From Phoronis australis (Eukaryota; Phoronida; Phoronidae): DNA of 64,000 nucleotides. The notes beneath the pieces are model-generated. The model had not been told where the DNA came from and did no database searches. It saw nothing but the letters and a program-made list of their open reading frames with translations. Both the position numbers and the translations under genes were made by a program. Each line of letters begins with the position of its first letter. Position 1 is the stretch's first letter. Positions 39,301 through 52,600 of this stretch are shown here, piece by piece. Location of the stretch: the NCBI GenBank assembly GCA_002633005.1, contig NMRA01000312.1:143850-207849 (forward strand), given 5' to 3'.

Positions 39301-40173
39301 CTTTTTCATGAAAGTGAAAGGCGTTCTTACATTTTCGTTTTTTTTTACCCAGCTAAAGAGAACAAAATGCTGTTTTAGAATGGGAAGCACAATGCTACGG
39401 GCATCCAGCACTGATATTTGCTCTTTAGAGTCAAGTTCTTGGTGTCAATCTTGCAACTCAAGATGCAAAGATACAAAATTGTTACAATGATGACTCACAA
39501 AATATTTCGGACAATGAGTAGTACATTTGCCTGAGCGAAGAAACAGAACAAGCGTTTTACGCATCAGTTGCATTTTGCACGAATAACTTAAAACGAATCG
39601 GTGGTGCCGTGCTATTTCAGGTCACACTGTTGGTCTAATTTACTGTCACTCTAAGAGCGTCGAATAGACTACAGGCACGTAACGGCTCTTCATCTAACGT
39701 CAAGGTGTTTTTAAATTCAAAAGTTACGAAAACAATGTCCCACAGCTACGTTAATTAAAACTGAACGAGTTGTCATGTACAATGCACTTGGAAGTGTGCC
39801 TAATTACTACACAAGAAGGGCTAGCCAAGCAATTAGTCTGTAGAATCTTGACTAGGAGGCACATCGATACACATAATCATTGCCACATATTGATAGAGAA
39901 CACTTCGGAATTCATTAGAAAATACGGACAAACCTATCGCACATAAAATTGATGAAATGTGCTTTCACCAAGACAAATTGGCAAGATGCCGTTGCCATGT
40001 AAATGAAATATACAAGGCTAGAAATCGATTTGATGAAAACGAGGAAGGCACTGGTTTCAGTCGATAAACTATGAAAACCAGAAATCCTTTTTCTGTGTTT
40101 TTGGTGATGTTTCTGAGCGCCCGTCATGCATTATCATCAATTTAGGCTTGGTTGAACAAAGAATCTTTGCGGC
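36356..40173. other. 3.8 kb without recognised gene or repeat
   Basis: Only short open stretches (at most about 90 codons) with no recognisable domains. No tandem array and no pairing terminal repeats were found by eye. Confidence 0.5.
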
Positions 40174-40248
40174 GTGAAATATACCCAAAGCGTTATACGT
40201 GAAGTATACCCAAAGCGTTATACGTGAAGTATACCCAAAGCGTTATAC
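40174..40248. repeat. 25-bp tandem repeat, three copies
   Basis: GTGAARTATACCCAAAGCGT then TATAC, three units at 40174, 40199 and 40224. The first has AAATAT and the other two have AAGTAT. Confidence 0.95.
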
Positions 40249-40414
40249 TAGTTCCTTGTATTTTGCACAATCAATGTTGGGAGTCGAAAGCATCTGTTTA
40301 AGAAAACGCCATAGTTGAACAAATTAATTGTTAAAATTCCAACCTTAAGCTTACTTAAAGCAACAAGTTGATTCTTAAATATTCAAATATTCCAGGACCT
40401 AATTTCTATAAGTA

Positions 40415-40576
40415 AGAGGGACGGATCCAGGATCTTGAGTTGGGGGGCCAGGACAGAGTATTAGCCAGGATTTTGCCCGTCAGACATTCGCAACCCCGAA
40501 CTGCCCAATGTAATCTGGTTGAATTTTAGGAGGGGGCATGGCCCCCTTGGTTGGCCCCCTTTAAATCCGCCACTGC
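40415..40576. mobile_element. MITE, GGCGGATCCAGGAT family (copy 2)
   Basis: Begins near AGGGACGGATCCAGGATC and ends AAATCCGCCACTGCG, an imperfect inverted repeat. It has GC-rich interior runs (GGGGGGCC, GGCCCCCTT) and is related to 30188-30325. Confidence 0.65.
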
Positions 40577-40789
40577 GTAATTACAGTATACAGTGCGTTT
40601 AGGCGGTCTGCTTTGTCAACAAGTAGGTTTTCAATAGTTAGAAAACACGTGGGCAATATTGAACCACGTGACGGGGATTCACGTTAGCAATGGTGGCAAC
40701 ATTGTATATGGATTGAAGCTATTTCCAAATCATTACGGTGTCTAGGTACGGTATCTGTTTGAATAGATGAGACATCTGTAAATGATCCT

Positions 40790-41151
40790 TTACGTGTGAA
40801 TCAATGAATGGGCTGCGAAAGACACACATTTTGACAATGCAGGTGTATGTGGAATTTGATCAAAGCACATCGTAGAGATCCGTGTTGCCGTAATGTACTG
40901 GCAAAGAACGTCCCCCATATTGGTTTTCTGCTTATGAGACCGCTGCAACAAGAATACAAGGGAGTGTGGCATGGCTGCGTTTGTGAGGACTCCATCAAGT
41001 CGGCCGAGATTACGAACTTCAAACTGGACTAAATCCATTAGCAGGGCCACATCTTCGAGTTGAGATATCAATGCACTCATTCCACCCCATCCAATCTTTT
41101 TCTCTTGTTTAATTAGGATGACTAAATTGCCGTCAAAGCGAACGATTTCAC
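40790..41151 (-). CDS. Hypothetical minus-strand open stretch behind a good acceptor
   Basis: An acceptor-like TTGGTTCATGTTTTAG on the minus strand is followed by about 120 open codons ending in a stop near 40790. The product begins EIVRFDGNLVILIKQEKK and contains SQLEDVALLMDLVQFEV. I recognise no domain. No upstream partner exon was found. It could be a terminal exon, a pseudogene piece or chance; I favour chance or relic. Confidence 0.18.
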
Positions 41152-41182
41152 CTAAAACATGAACCAAACTAAAAGTTTCCAA

Positions 41183-43849
41183 AGATGGCGCTGAATGGAA
41201 TTTTAAAGTGGCACTATAGATCTTGAAAAACAGACAAGTGGTTCTGAGGCACTGAAACTGAAGTAAAACTGTTCAGAAGGCATTTTACGCTTTGTTCGGA
41301 AATATTCTGAAATTTTGTTGATATCAAAGCATTTTTTCTTTAGTTTCAAGTTTCAAAAACGAGATATTTTTACAAGTTTTCTCACTTGATGCCAACTTCA
41401 TCATCGTTAATCGATCAAGCCTCTGATGTTCAGGAAATTCGTTGTATCAGCTGTATAAAATACCATTTCCAATCATTTGCATATGTACAAGTTTGTGTAC
41501 TTTGATGGTTAGAAATGTAATATTAATTTCAGATTTTAAGACGCTTTAAAACACGTGTTGAGTCGTAGGTCGCCACTGACGTTTTACCAAAGGAGTTGTC
41601 GTTTGACATACCATTATTTACATGTATAATAACTTTATCAATCTTCATTTTCTTCGCCTCGTCTACGCATTACTCCATTATAGTTTTAACCCAGGGGTGT
41701 ACGACACTTTGACATTGGGTTGGCCTCATGAAAAACGAGATTTTTTACGATCTAGTCGAAATCTGATGACCGAGAGAAAACAAAACAGTGCGAAATATTT
41801 CTCTAATAGGTAATTGCCGTTACAGGACAAATGGCGTCATATTTTAGATTTTATCAGGGGATACAAAATGTAAATTGTAAAGTTGTTAACATCTGGCGAC
41901 CAGCTCATACACAGGACTGACTGGGCATTCACCCCTTGAAGATAGCCACATGTTTTAGATTTAGACTCTTCTATCTAGTTAACTATCGCCTTTGATTGCA
42001 ATTAGTCAACGAGTGTGTTTTACGAACGACAGTTTCATTATGCAATCACAGAATTGTTAAGGGGTAATACCCGCAGTAACAGAGTTGCAAGTCAAGAATA
42101 AATGTGACGAAAGAATAGAAGTTTGGATGATTTTATAGGCAGTTTCAACAAAACTTCCTGTTCACGAGGCGTGCAACATTACTGTTTTTATTGCTAACTA
42201 CGTCATCAAGGGGATTTCATTAACTTCCTTAAAGAAGTAACCTCCAAAGAACTTTAGACGTTCTATGACTGTTCTGTTTCCGAGTTCTGGCTCTACCTAA
42301 GATATCATAGTATGGAATTGTATGGTATCTTTGTCTCCATTTATCTCCATTCCTTTGTAGGTACATAAAAACCAATGAGACTGCAGAGATTTATGATCAT
42401 TGGTATCTATTGAAAAAACGTCATAAACTCAGGAATCTTGATTAAGGTAGGTAGTACATTCAAGACTTATAAAGATGCCAATTTTATTGCATTTGAGTAT
42501 CGAAAACATTTTTGAATAAGAAAGATAAAGAGGATTTTGGAAAGACAAGTTGCGAGAGAATCAGAACTGATGTGAATTCGCGCCACTCTCCAAGTAGCCC
42601 GGCAGCGTCGTCGCATAATGGTGAGAGAGGACTTTCTGTTCCTAAAGAATTCTCAGAACAGACTACGAATTTATTGACATTCACAGCAGGACTCAATTGG
42701 GTAACTTAAGTTCAGTGTCCAGTTAACTCTTAACATGACAGTTGATTCAAAACAAACCGAATAAAGGCGCTAATTAGTACTGGTTAATGCATTCCATTCA
42801 AAGTAACTTTATTACATAAAAATGTCCTTCTTTTTCATTTTAACACGGAAAATGTTCACACAAAATTTTCTGCTCTCACGAACTCGAAATATTTTGATGC
42901 TATGTTGCAAATATGTGTAGGGTGCAAAGGATTTTGTTTTATTCTAAAGCCCAGTAGATTATGCTAATCAGCATGCGAAATTGACAGAAATGAACTAAAA
43001 TGTATAGACCTGCCTCATGTATTTTACACATTCTGAGAGGAATGGTGAATGAGAAGTGAGCACTGTTGTTTTGGTATGGTGCATACTTATTTGTAGCGAT
43101 CTCTGCTGGGTTGTATGGGGTTCTGACTAAAACGAGCACGACATGCCTACTGCCTTCAAATAAGTAGCCGAGCGTGAAATAAGTGAAGGACAAGCAATCA
43201 TTTGACTACATAACTTTTAATGTGCTAAATTAGACAAGTGTGCGAAATAACAGAGGAAACACTGTACATGCACATTTAAGGAACTGTTATTATTGCGCAA
43301 GACCTGCTGGTTACTCCCTTAGATTCCGCCTGATATATCGAAGATAAAATATGCTGGTTGTCAACATCAAAGTGTAATGTTATTTTACAACTTGTGTGGC
43401 ATAAGTTACTGTCAATTATCTATTTGTTTTGGCCTGTGGATGAGGACGACGTGCTGGTATAATGTTTACAATCCTGTCAAGTTCTACAGTCGCGCTTTGT
43501 GATGCTGTAAGAGAATGCTAGCTCTTTGTTCCCGGCTGCTGAAACTTACGTAGTACGGAAGAGGGCTGCTTACATATATGACGTGCACGAGAGGTGCTGG
43601 TAAGATTGTTACTCGATTTTTCCAATATCACTTTCCCTACGAAAAGGTGTCTTCCCTACGACAAAGTGCGAAACGATTCATTTTATGTGCTAGGAATTGT
43701 ACAAAGTACCCCATTTTTACTACATGATTCTACAGAAGGATTCCATGTTCTAACAAACGCACTTTTGGTTTACTACACTCACTGTTACCGAATATGCACC
43801 AAAATGTTCTTTTGTCTGATTAGACCTGACCATTCAGAGCTACGAAAGA
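41183..43849. other. No recognised gene
   Basis: The plus-strand open stretch at 42512-42709 (serine/proline-rich, SRHSPSSPAASSHNG) has an acceptor-like CAATTTTATTG region upstream and a possible donor AATG|GTGAGA near 42620, but no motif or partner exon. The rest looks non-coding. Confidence 0.45.
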
Positions 43850-44017
43850 ACTGAAATTTCGTTTTGTTACTTGCGACCATGTCGATATAGTTAGCTTGTC
43901 ACGGCTGGTCATTTTATGAGGTGAGCAAGTTCTCGTGCAATAGCGAAATGTTAGTTCTTTCTAATCCCGGCCCAGTCATTACTTCTCACCTGAGTAAGGA
44001 ACAGGTTGAGACCAATT
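43850..44017. mobile_element. MITE, TTGGTCTCAACTTGTTCCTT family (copy 5)
   Basis: The right end CTGAGTAAGGAACAGGTTGA then GACCAATT is well preserved. The left end (TTCGTTTTGTTACTTGCGAC) is diverged. The internal TTGTCACGGCTGGTCATTTT parallels TTGTCATGGCTTGTCATTTT in the copy at 8658. Confidence 0.6.
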
Positions 44018-44207
44018 CTATAGAGGGGAGTGGTCTACTGAACACGGGTTTAGATATGAAGCTGCGTAAAAGGCCCCCAACGGTTGTTCACTGGATTTCC
44101 TTCAATGAATAAAGTTTCTATTGAGGGCTACGTTATTGGAAGAAACCTCTGCGAATGAGGAACTTTTTCACCAACGCCTGCAAACGTGCTCCTGCAATAG
44201 GTTATGT

Positions 44208-44470
44208 TGGCAATAGTCGGATATAACGTGTCCGTGTTTTAAGAACCAGTTTGATGCCCATTATTCATTGGAGAAAACCGGGCGTGCGTTCAGTAACGCT
44301 AGGACCTAGCTAAAATTTAGCCAAAGTCACGTGTTCTCATTTAAAATTCACGGCAACATATCACGTAATCTCGCGAAGTCTTGCTTTTTAGCGAGGTCCT
44401 AGCTTTACTGAACGGGAGGCTGTTCTCAAAATTCAGGCTTGTTGTATCCGAGCATTTCCTGTGCTGGCCA
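44208..44470. mobile_element. MITE of the GTCGGAT family split by a younger MITE
   Basis: The left half has AGTCGGATATAACGTGTCCG then TTTTAAGAACCAG. The right half (about 44417-44470) is its complement (CTGTTCTCAAAATTCAGG, TTGTATCCGAGC). The two halves are the terminal repeats of the family seen intact at 11849-11972, separated by the insertion at 44288-44413. Confidence 0.7.
44288..44413. mobile_element. MITE, GTTCAGTAACGCTAGGACCT family (copy 1)
   Basis: The left end is GTTCAGTAACGCTAGGACCT and the right end is AGGTCCTAGCTTTACTGAAC, inverted with one mismatch. The interior has CACGTG and TCTCGCGAAGTCTTGC. It is 126 bp and inserted inside another MITE. Confidence 0.88.
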
Positions 44471-45779
44471 CTTACATCATGGAGGCAGCCCCAGAGGAAA
44501 ACGCTTCCTAAACATCACTAAATAATTTCACTCGATTAATGAATCAAATATCTGGCGAATTTCATTAGACACCATAGAGTAGCCTACTTGCAATGATTTG
44601 AACACAAATTTCCGTCCTGACATCGTGTTACGTGACGCAGGGAACTTCATTGTTCTGAGGATGTCCGCAGCCATTGACGTTCAACCTATTGCGATTAGGG
44701 CCTACTTTGCTGTGTCATTCGTCTGACATGTCCCCTAAGTTTTCAGCACATTTGTTAAGACTTTGTACCAAAGAATACTGTTTGTTCTTTCTTCTGTTAT
44801 TTTATATTCATTGATACATAAAGTGATACATACCGAGGATACAGTTAAGTTGAATTATTGAAAGTAACTAGCAGCCTTTTCACAGAAGGCCAAAGTTTAA
44901 CTTAGTCCCTATTTATTTTCAATATACCTTTAGAAAATGTCATACCTAAAGCAGGAGCTCACAGCAAGTGTTAAGTGATAACCAATATCAGGGCGGCATC
45001 ATCATACTTATGATTGCAACGATGTGTCACGCTGTACTCGTACCCGACTCGGTAACTATTTTATTCTTTTAGCATTCCAGTGCTATAGCGTATTGTTGTA
45101 CTCTGACAATAAGAAAGATGACCAGGTACTTACGCTAACAAAATGTTCGGGTTCATTTCTCTAATGATGACTGAATGATCTTCAAAACCTTTGTGCAACA
45201 CAAGCTGTGATAGTAAAACTCTGTACGAGTACCAATGGGTGGCAATAAACACGCACCTTCTGTCAAAGCCAACTTTTGATTTAGGACAATTACTCTTATG
45301 AAACCGGCGCCACCTCGCTCTTTACTCAGATTTGAAATGAGTTCAAGGCTTGAAAAGAATTGGTAAGCCGCGGTATTGCTTCAGAGCAGGCTAGATACTT
45401 GCGCCGGTCTCTTTGCAACAATATCTTTTATTTTATCAGTCGATGTTACTTGTCACGGCGGGCTAGTTTCAGTCGCCAAGGTAGTATGACTGCATGGCAG
45501 TGGAATTCTAGGCGATTTTTTGTAACCAACTTGAAATCATATGATGGTTAAGAAGGCGATGACATCACTCTGCAGTGGAAGATCGAGACGTGGCTTTATA
45601 GCGGCTTTGTCACCCACACTGATTATAAAGTGCCAAGGGTTCTTATAAACGAGTACTTTTCTTAATCTACCCGTACTTTTAGTTCTTAAACCATCATTGT
45701 TCTGCTCTTAATCACTACAACTCGTACTTTAGACAGTGCTACCGAATGGTGGCCGCAAAGGCCAATGTGGCAGTCACTA
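44471..45779. other. No recognised feature
   Basis: No convincing ORF or repeat pairing. The open stretch at 45360-45551 has no motif. Confidence 0.45.
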
Positions 45780-45932
45780 GGGCCCAGTTGCATAAAAGTT
45801 ATACGCCGTGTAGCAAAAATGACGTCGCCATAATCACGTGCCACATTGTTATTGTTGAACAATTCACCTGACGTCAAGCAACAATCAAACTTATCCAGCG
45901 GATAACGTTTGAAGCTTTATGCAACTCAGCCC
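45780..45932. mobile_element. MITE, GGGCCCAGTTGCATAAA family (copy 2)
   Basis: The ends GGGCCCAGTTGCATAAAAGT and GCTTTATGCAACTCAGCCC are inverted. The interior is nearly the same as 35778-35933. It is 153 bp and non-coding. Confidence 0.88.
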
Positions 45933-46976
45933 AGATGTCCGAGTGGAGACCGCCGGCTCGACCGCGAGTTTGCTCACAACGAAATGACAACAATTTGTCA
46001 GTTCTCTCGAACATGGTTCGACAAAGAACCGTTTTGAATATTTACGAGTAAAGGAAAATAAACATCAAAACACGAAATGGCCATTTGGCATTGCTTTTGA
46101 TACCCGATATTACAAAATGTGACGCTTTTTCTTCTGAAATACCACCATGTGGTAACATGTGGAGATAACTCTGATCACGGATCAGCAAGGCAACACGCCG
46201 ATAACGAAATAAATGCGAACGCAAGTGGTGGTACCTGACCAACTGGAATTTTTAAAGAAAACTTTCTGGATAGTTTCTCATAAGATCGGCTCCCTGTGCA
46301 ACCGAATGTTTTAGCTACAAAACGAAATCAAGACCGTCTTCTATCTCTATTTGCAATGAAATCATACGAATTATTTTACTCGTGCCTGGTAAGTTCTGCT
46401 AGATTCTCTATTCAGAATTTGGCCTCAGTTTAGAGAGAAACAAAGAGAAGGTTTGTATCAGACCTTAGACGTATCCCTGGTTTCAATTCTTGTATACATT
46501 TGCTTCCTAAATATTCCGCTTTCAATTGGTTTTATTGATTGAGATTAACATGTTCGTCATCAATCTTATTTTATTTATTTATTTATTTATTATTGTGATA
46601 TTTAAAATGAGGGTGGCCTCTTCAGTGATAGCACTGCAAAAAACTTTTTCCTTAATTGTTTTTCATGAATCTAAAATTAATTTCTATCGCTTAAAATTTT
46701 CGACTGGTTGCATTGCAAACAATAGATAAAATAGTACTGTATTGCTAGAAACAATTCAAGTACTGTAAAGCTGGTAACTGAGTACATGCGAGAATGTTAT
46801 ATTTCCGAAGGTGTTTTTTTCCGATTGTCATATTTTGCTTTCTCCGAAAGATAGTTTGTACCTGTTTTTACAAAACTATTATCAATAAAAATAACAATTC
46901 CCAAAGAGAACACTGTGAGCCTGACCGGTGTAATCGATGTTGTATTAGTTTTGTTACCCGCCTCCTGTTCAGTAAC

Positions 46977-47095
46977 GCTAGGACCTCGCTAAAAGCAAGA
47001 CTTCGCCAGATTACGTGAGACATTGCCGTGTATTTTAAATATCACGTGACTTTGGCTAGCTGTTAGCTAGGTCGTTGCGTAGGACCTAGTATTGT
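46977..47095. mobile_element. MITE, GTTCAGTAACGCTAGGACCT family (copy 2, reversed interior)
   Basis: Starts GTTCAGTAACGCTAGGACCT but then carries GCAAGACTTCGC and ATCACGTGAC in the opposite orientation to copies 1 and 3. The far end is decayed around TAGGACCTAG. Confidence 0.75.
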
Positions 47096-49516
47096 CAAAT
47101 GGCTAGGAAGTTGTTATGGGTTTGGAACTGAAAATCTGCGGGCGCCAACAGGCGTCACCCTTTTTAGTCTTAGAACATAGTCATCAGAACGGAACCGAGT
47201 GAGAGAACACATACATGACATAGCTTGCTGCGGCCGGTTGTGTTTTTGGAACTGGCTCACGGCGTCATACTTCGGGTTTCGAATTGTTATCTTCCTTATT
47301 TTCCTTACATAGGTATCGGCTAAAGAGGTTCAAAAACCTTCTATAGTCCGTAAATATGTACCAAGTTACTCAAAACCACCTTTAGAAAGGCAAGATTCTC
47401 CATTTAACTTAGCCAAATTTTAACTGAGCCACATACCATCAATAAAAGCTAGAAAAGAATTGTTACGTTGTTTACCACATACATATAGTTAAGCTTCTCT
47501 AATGAAGACATTCTTTTTCGACTTTCTAACTAAAAAGTACATTGAACACTAGGTTTGCGAACGTACAGCACTCGATAATAATGCCAATGAGGTGTGCATT
47601 GACGGAGAGGACAGCAAATCAAATGGCTTGTTCTGTATTAAACTATACTAGATACATTTAAGTGTGGCATGACGTCAATTACATGTAACCAACGATAGCA
47701 ACGCGATGTGCGATGAAGTAGCGTATGTCGTCATTATTACTTATCTGAATCTAATTGAACTTTCATTTAGTCGGCTCTTGATCTTTGTCTTCAGTTCGTC
47801 GTATTGTAAACATTTAACTTTGAAAACAAATTATTCTCATGCTCGTGGGTCGGAGAAAAATGATGCATCCATACAGCCTTAAGAGATTTTCAATGTTTGT
47901 CTCTCCAGCCCAACCCCAGCGCCCATTTTCTTCCTCGAGTCTTCAACATTCTCAGCCTGAAAGCCACAGACGTTCCGTGTCAATGCTGCAGGTAGATGAA
48001 AAAGTAAATTCTGCTGAACCGACGCAGCTCGGAAAAATGACTAATAACTATACGGAGTTGCAATTCATGTTTTTATACAAGACGACGAGAACGAAATAAG
48101 CTTTGTTTGCGGTTTACGAATGAACCGCTTTAACAATAAAGCCTCCACACCCTGCATTATACTCAATTTCGTTTAAAAAACAGGGTTAGATTCCGCAGAC
48201 GGTTTTACTCTGTTGTTATTGTCATTTGGTCATAAACAGAATGTTAGGTCCACTTGAGTGATGACGTCAGTTTTCATTGCGACAAATTCGACAGAATTCT
48301 ATGAGGTCGGAACGTGGTCCGCAAGGTTTCAAAAATCGTGCTGACATTATCTGTTTGTTTGTTTTTAAGGAAAAGTGTTTGGAATTTAAGATTGTTTGGT
48401 CAATTTACGTTTTTCCTACTTTGTGCTCCTAATGGTTGGAATTTCAAGTGAAGTTCCGCCCGTCTCATACTTATAGAGGTCCCAAAGGTCCAATTCATCA
48501 ACCTCGGAATAATTCAATTAGTTTTGCGACTCACTCATGTGAGCAAAATCCAGTAAAGTCGAGAAGTCTCTGAGTGGCACTCGACAGATAAATTCGATAT
48601 TTTGTTGACTGTGTCATCGGATAATTTGTTCAAAGGCATTCTCCCGTATTGATATAATAATATTAGTTAATTTTGTTGACATTTGAAACTAGTTTGACGG
48701 TGGGTATAGTTGTTGGTGTGATACAAATTAAGTAGTAGTCTAAATTTAAGGTGTCCAGGGTTTCGTTTCATAAGAAGTGACTCAAAACTTTAGCCAAAAA
48801 TTGTGGATTACACTTGCACTTCACAATTACTGAGTAAAGCTTGTATCATCTATGAAGATTATATAATCAACTAAAAGTAATGAATATACCATGTTAACTC
48901 ATAAATAATCTATGAAAACTATATAGTCATAAATTATGAACAGACTTTTATAAACCCTGTACTTTTGCTGAAGTGAGGTAAATTACTTTTCTGAAATAGT
49001 TGCGGGGAGCGTAAGACGTAATTTTGAACTTGAACCATTTCTCACTTCTCATGAGACGGGGGCCCAGGAAAACGTGGCACTAAAGACTTCATACAATGAA
49101 AGCCGAGTTAACAAACAATAACGTGGTCCGGAATAAAAAAGAGGCGTCTTTGCTATGCATCATTGTAATACTTTATAATCCGCAATTAGTAAAAAATAAC
49201 TCGGTATTACCGAGAAGTTATAATCATGATATCAGTTTGTAGTGTAGTTGTTCGGTAGCGGCAGAGATTAACGACAGGGATCAGGGCCCCGTGAGACTCT
49301 CTTTATGTCTATGCATGTAGAAATAGGCCAATGACTTCTGAGGTGTCCAGTTCATGGTTGCCAGAATAATTAACCTATTATCTACAGAAGGGTTGCGTAT
49401 TTTTATATTTCAATCCAATGTCCTTCATAATATATTGAATCCTTTGCGGTAAGTTCAACTATTAAACTAGTTATGCGGTTTGATATTGTACAACATGCAT
49501 GTCGTCAGTGACGTGC
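47096..49516. other. No recognised gene
   Basis: The longest open stretch (47839-48099, plus) encodes a serine/glutamine-rich peptide (SSSSLQHSQPESHRRS) followed by a possible donor (CTGCAG|GTAGAT, near 47992). It has no partner exon and no domain, so it is not called. Confidence 0.45.
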
Positions 49517-49654
49517 GTTCAGTAGCGCTAGGACCTACGCTAGGATCTAGCTAAAATCTAGCTACAATCACGTGCTCTTATTTAAAATGCACGGCAATAT
49601 CTCGCGTAATCTCGCGAAGTCTTGCTTTTTGGCGAGGTCCTAGCTTTACTGAAC
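49517..49654. mobile_element. MITE, GTTCAGTAACGCTAGGACCT family (copy 3)
   Basis: GTTCAGTAGCGCTAGGACCT at the left and AGGTCCTAGCTTTACTGAAC at the right. It has an extra 12-bp partial repeat of the terminus (ACGCTAGGATCT) just inside the left end. The interior matches copy 1. Confidence 0.88.
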
Positions 49655-52600
49655 GGATCGAGGCTAACTCTCCTCTTTCGTGCATTGCATGACTAACTCA
49701 GCCTTAGTGTGCTGTAGCATTTCTTTTGTCAATGGTAAACATTTCGAAACATAGAAATATAAACAGCGGCAGTTCTTTTGGTCTTTATCGTTGTTGTCAT
49801 ATTTGTCCATCCATCTGTCAACATGAATTTGAAACTCACGACACTACTATTTGTCATTGTCGACTTAAGCAGTTATTGTTCATCATCGCAGGTTCATCGT
49901 CGAGTGAAGTAAACTCATCGTACTGTTCTCTTGTCGCAAAATTTCTTCAAAATAATGATGCTGGTAATAAAGATCAGTGGTACTTTTACGGACAGTTAAA
50001 ACCAAATGATTGCAGGAAATAGTTTTCCTCGTAGCACACAAATTTTTCACCGCTTAAACGCCAAAAAGGAGGAATTTCCCGTAGTTCGTCATTCTAGGCA
50101 TGCTGCGTATTTAAGAGAAACAATAAAAAACGTTGACGCCCCATCATTGCCAGCATCCTTTACACGTGGACACCTCATTCCCTGCGTATAAAGCAAGTAA
50201 TAAATCAGGCCTGCTTTCCGCTCACCCAAGACACTTGCAAAGCACATGTGGCTAGAAATCGTCGCTTACGGAACGAAAACAGTGAATTCAACCCCATAAT
50301 CCAAAATACCAGAGGCCGCCATTTTACTAGAGTCGCTAGTAAGGTCCCGAGCGTACTCGCGAAACACTCGCCTTTCAGTCACATGCTTCTTCGCGAGACT
50401 CTTGCGTCTAAGGAACACATCTTATGTTACCCCTCGACACAAATTACATCTCAAACCAGCACTCTATGGCCACGTTATAAAACTGAATGTAATAACATCT
50501 CAAAACACAACTCTATGATTTTGCCATGTAAAAGCCTTTCCAAAATTGGACTTCTTGTGGTCAATGACAGATGATCTCGCATTTCCATAAGATGGAAAAA
50601 ATCTATAACAACGATAGTTTTAAATTACTTTGTTAAAGTTATACCGAGTCACTTCATTATTTTCGTGGTTAGGTCTTGGGTAGGAAGCAAAGGAAGTACA
50701 GGCTCGTTTGACCAATCATCTGTTATATAGCTGCGAACAAGTCAACTCACGTACAAACTCTTGTGTGTTAGTCTCTTAGACTGCAAGATGTGAAGTGCCT
50801 CTTGAACTTTACAAAATTCTTTAACCCAGAAAGCTTCCAAGAACGTTGCTGGTATTGTGCCCAACTTTGGGTAGTGATTTTTCATCCGAAATCAACGTTG
50901 TGCTTTGAAATTTTCTAAGTCTCATTCCATAAGACTAAAATAGCATTATAATATTATACACTCCTAATTTTGCAAGTAGCCAGTCCTACACTTTTACAAC
51001 GAAACGGCGTTCTTACTAACAGCACTACTTTGTCGTAACTACATCTTTTCTCATGTGCAATGTATTGCACAACAACGCTTCTTTTTAGATGTCATTTTTG
51101 TATCTCCACGAACTCCAGTTGTTCCCAGTTGAGATACACATACAAATTGCTACACTCGATTCACTCTGCCAGTTTGTCCGGAGTAAACCAGCAAAGACAT
51201 TGGTTGTAACCCGGAAAACGTCATCCAGAACTAATCGGATGTCTCAATCGTTTTGACTTCAGCGGAATGAGCCGAGTGCAGCCATTTTGACTACATTGTA
51301 AGGAGTACGTACTTACATTCACGTCTCCGTCATTCTAATACTGAAAACAACTGTGTTTTACAAGAAAAATATGTTAGTATTGCGGACTTTGCAGTCGGTG
51401 CATGACAAAATAAATTGAGCGTAGCCACCATTAACCTAAGTGCGAATGTGCGTACCAGAAATATAAGCTAAATTATATACGGAATTATTTTTGATCACGC
51501 CAATGTCATATCATCTATTCAGTATGGTAAGTTCTGTAGTTAAGTTAAACTGTCTTGAGCACACGTTTACAAGGGTCGGTTACCCTAGCTCAACAGCCCA
51601 GCCTACTGAGGGTCTGAGGAAGACTGGTTGCCAGGAAATGAAAAGTTGACTTCCTATCATTATCCTCACTAAATGTGATCTCTAATAATGAAGTGAAACC
51701 ATGCAAAGAATCATTTCAAGTTATACCCGTTAAAATATTCCTGGTCTGATCGATCCGTCTCTTTCCTTTAGTCTAGGGCCTACTGTTTGCCACCGGAAAA
51801 TGGTGGCGCCACCAGTAATGGAAGACGCAATTAGCCTCGTTCCGGTCGCCAGCACACAGTCGGCTTCGTGTAAACTAAAATACAGTCAGGTTCCTGACTG
51901 TATCGACTTCCTTATTTGGAAACTTCCTGCGTTAAATGGCCCATTAGTTGTTTACTTTCGCATTTTCAAAAATGTAGAAGAGAGCGCATCAACACAGATT
52001 GCTATTTTGTTATTCTTAGGCACAGACTGAAGCAAAATAGTGGAGCTTACTCATTTCACAATTATCGTCCCACATTCTTGAACCTTGCAATCATTGACCT
52101 AGGCTCCCATATTGGCAAATCGAAAGGAACACTGAGACCCTGTTCTATAGGTATACTATACCCAACTGATTGAGTAACGTCACAATTCATTCAAAACAGA
52201 GGCATGAAGATTGTGTTGCTAAAAGAAACCGTAAAACCCTGTTTATAAAGACATGATTACGTTTTCTCGAGAGTTTGTAGGTAACATTTTCCAAAAAAGC
52301 AAATTAATTTGACAAAAACCATGATTGAACTTAAGACCGCACAACAGATATCTATTTCGTATAAAGCAGAACGGTACAAATCTATTCAAAATGTGTCGGT
52401 GATTATATTGGTTCAACTGGCAGAAGACTCGGTGGTCTACATGTACTTATTTCGTCCAGTTGCTCAACACACGCAAAGAGTGGTTTAAACGAAGAAAACA
52501 TCGAATCACATTCAAATTCCTAATGGATTTTTTTACAATTAAATGGCTTGAACAAAGTCTAATTATGTTATTTTATCGCTGACGAATGTATACGTGTGTT

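Noticed and set aside
49726-50574. Run of plus-strand ORFs suggesting a gene
   Set aside because: They are in different frames without matching splice phases, and none shows a known domain.
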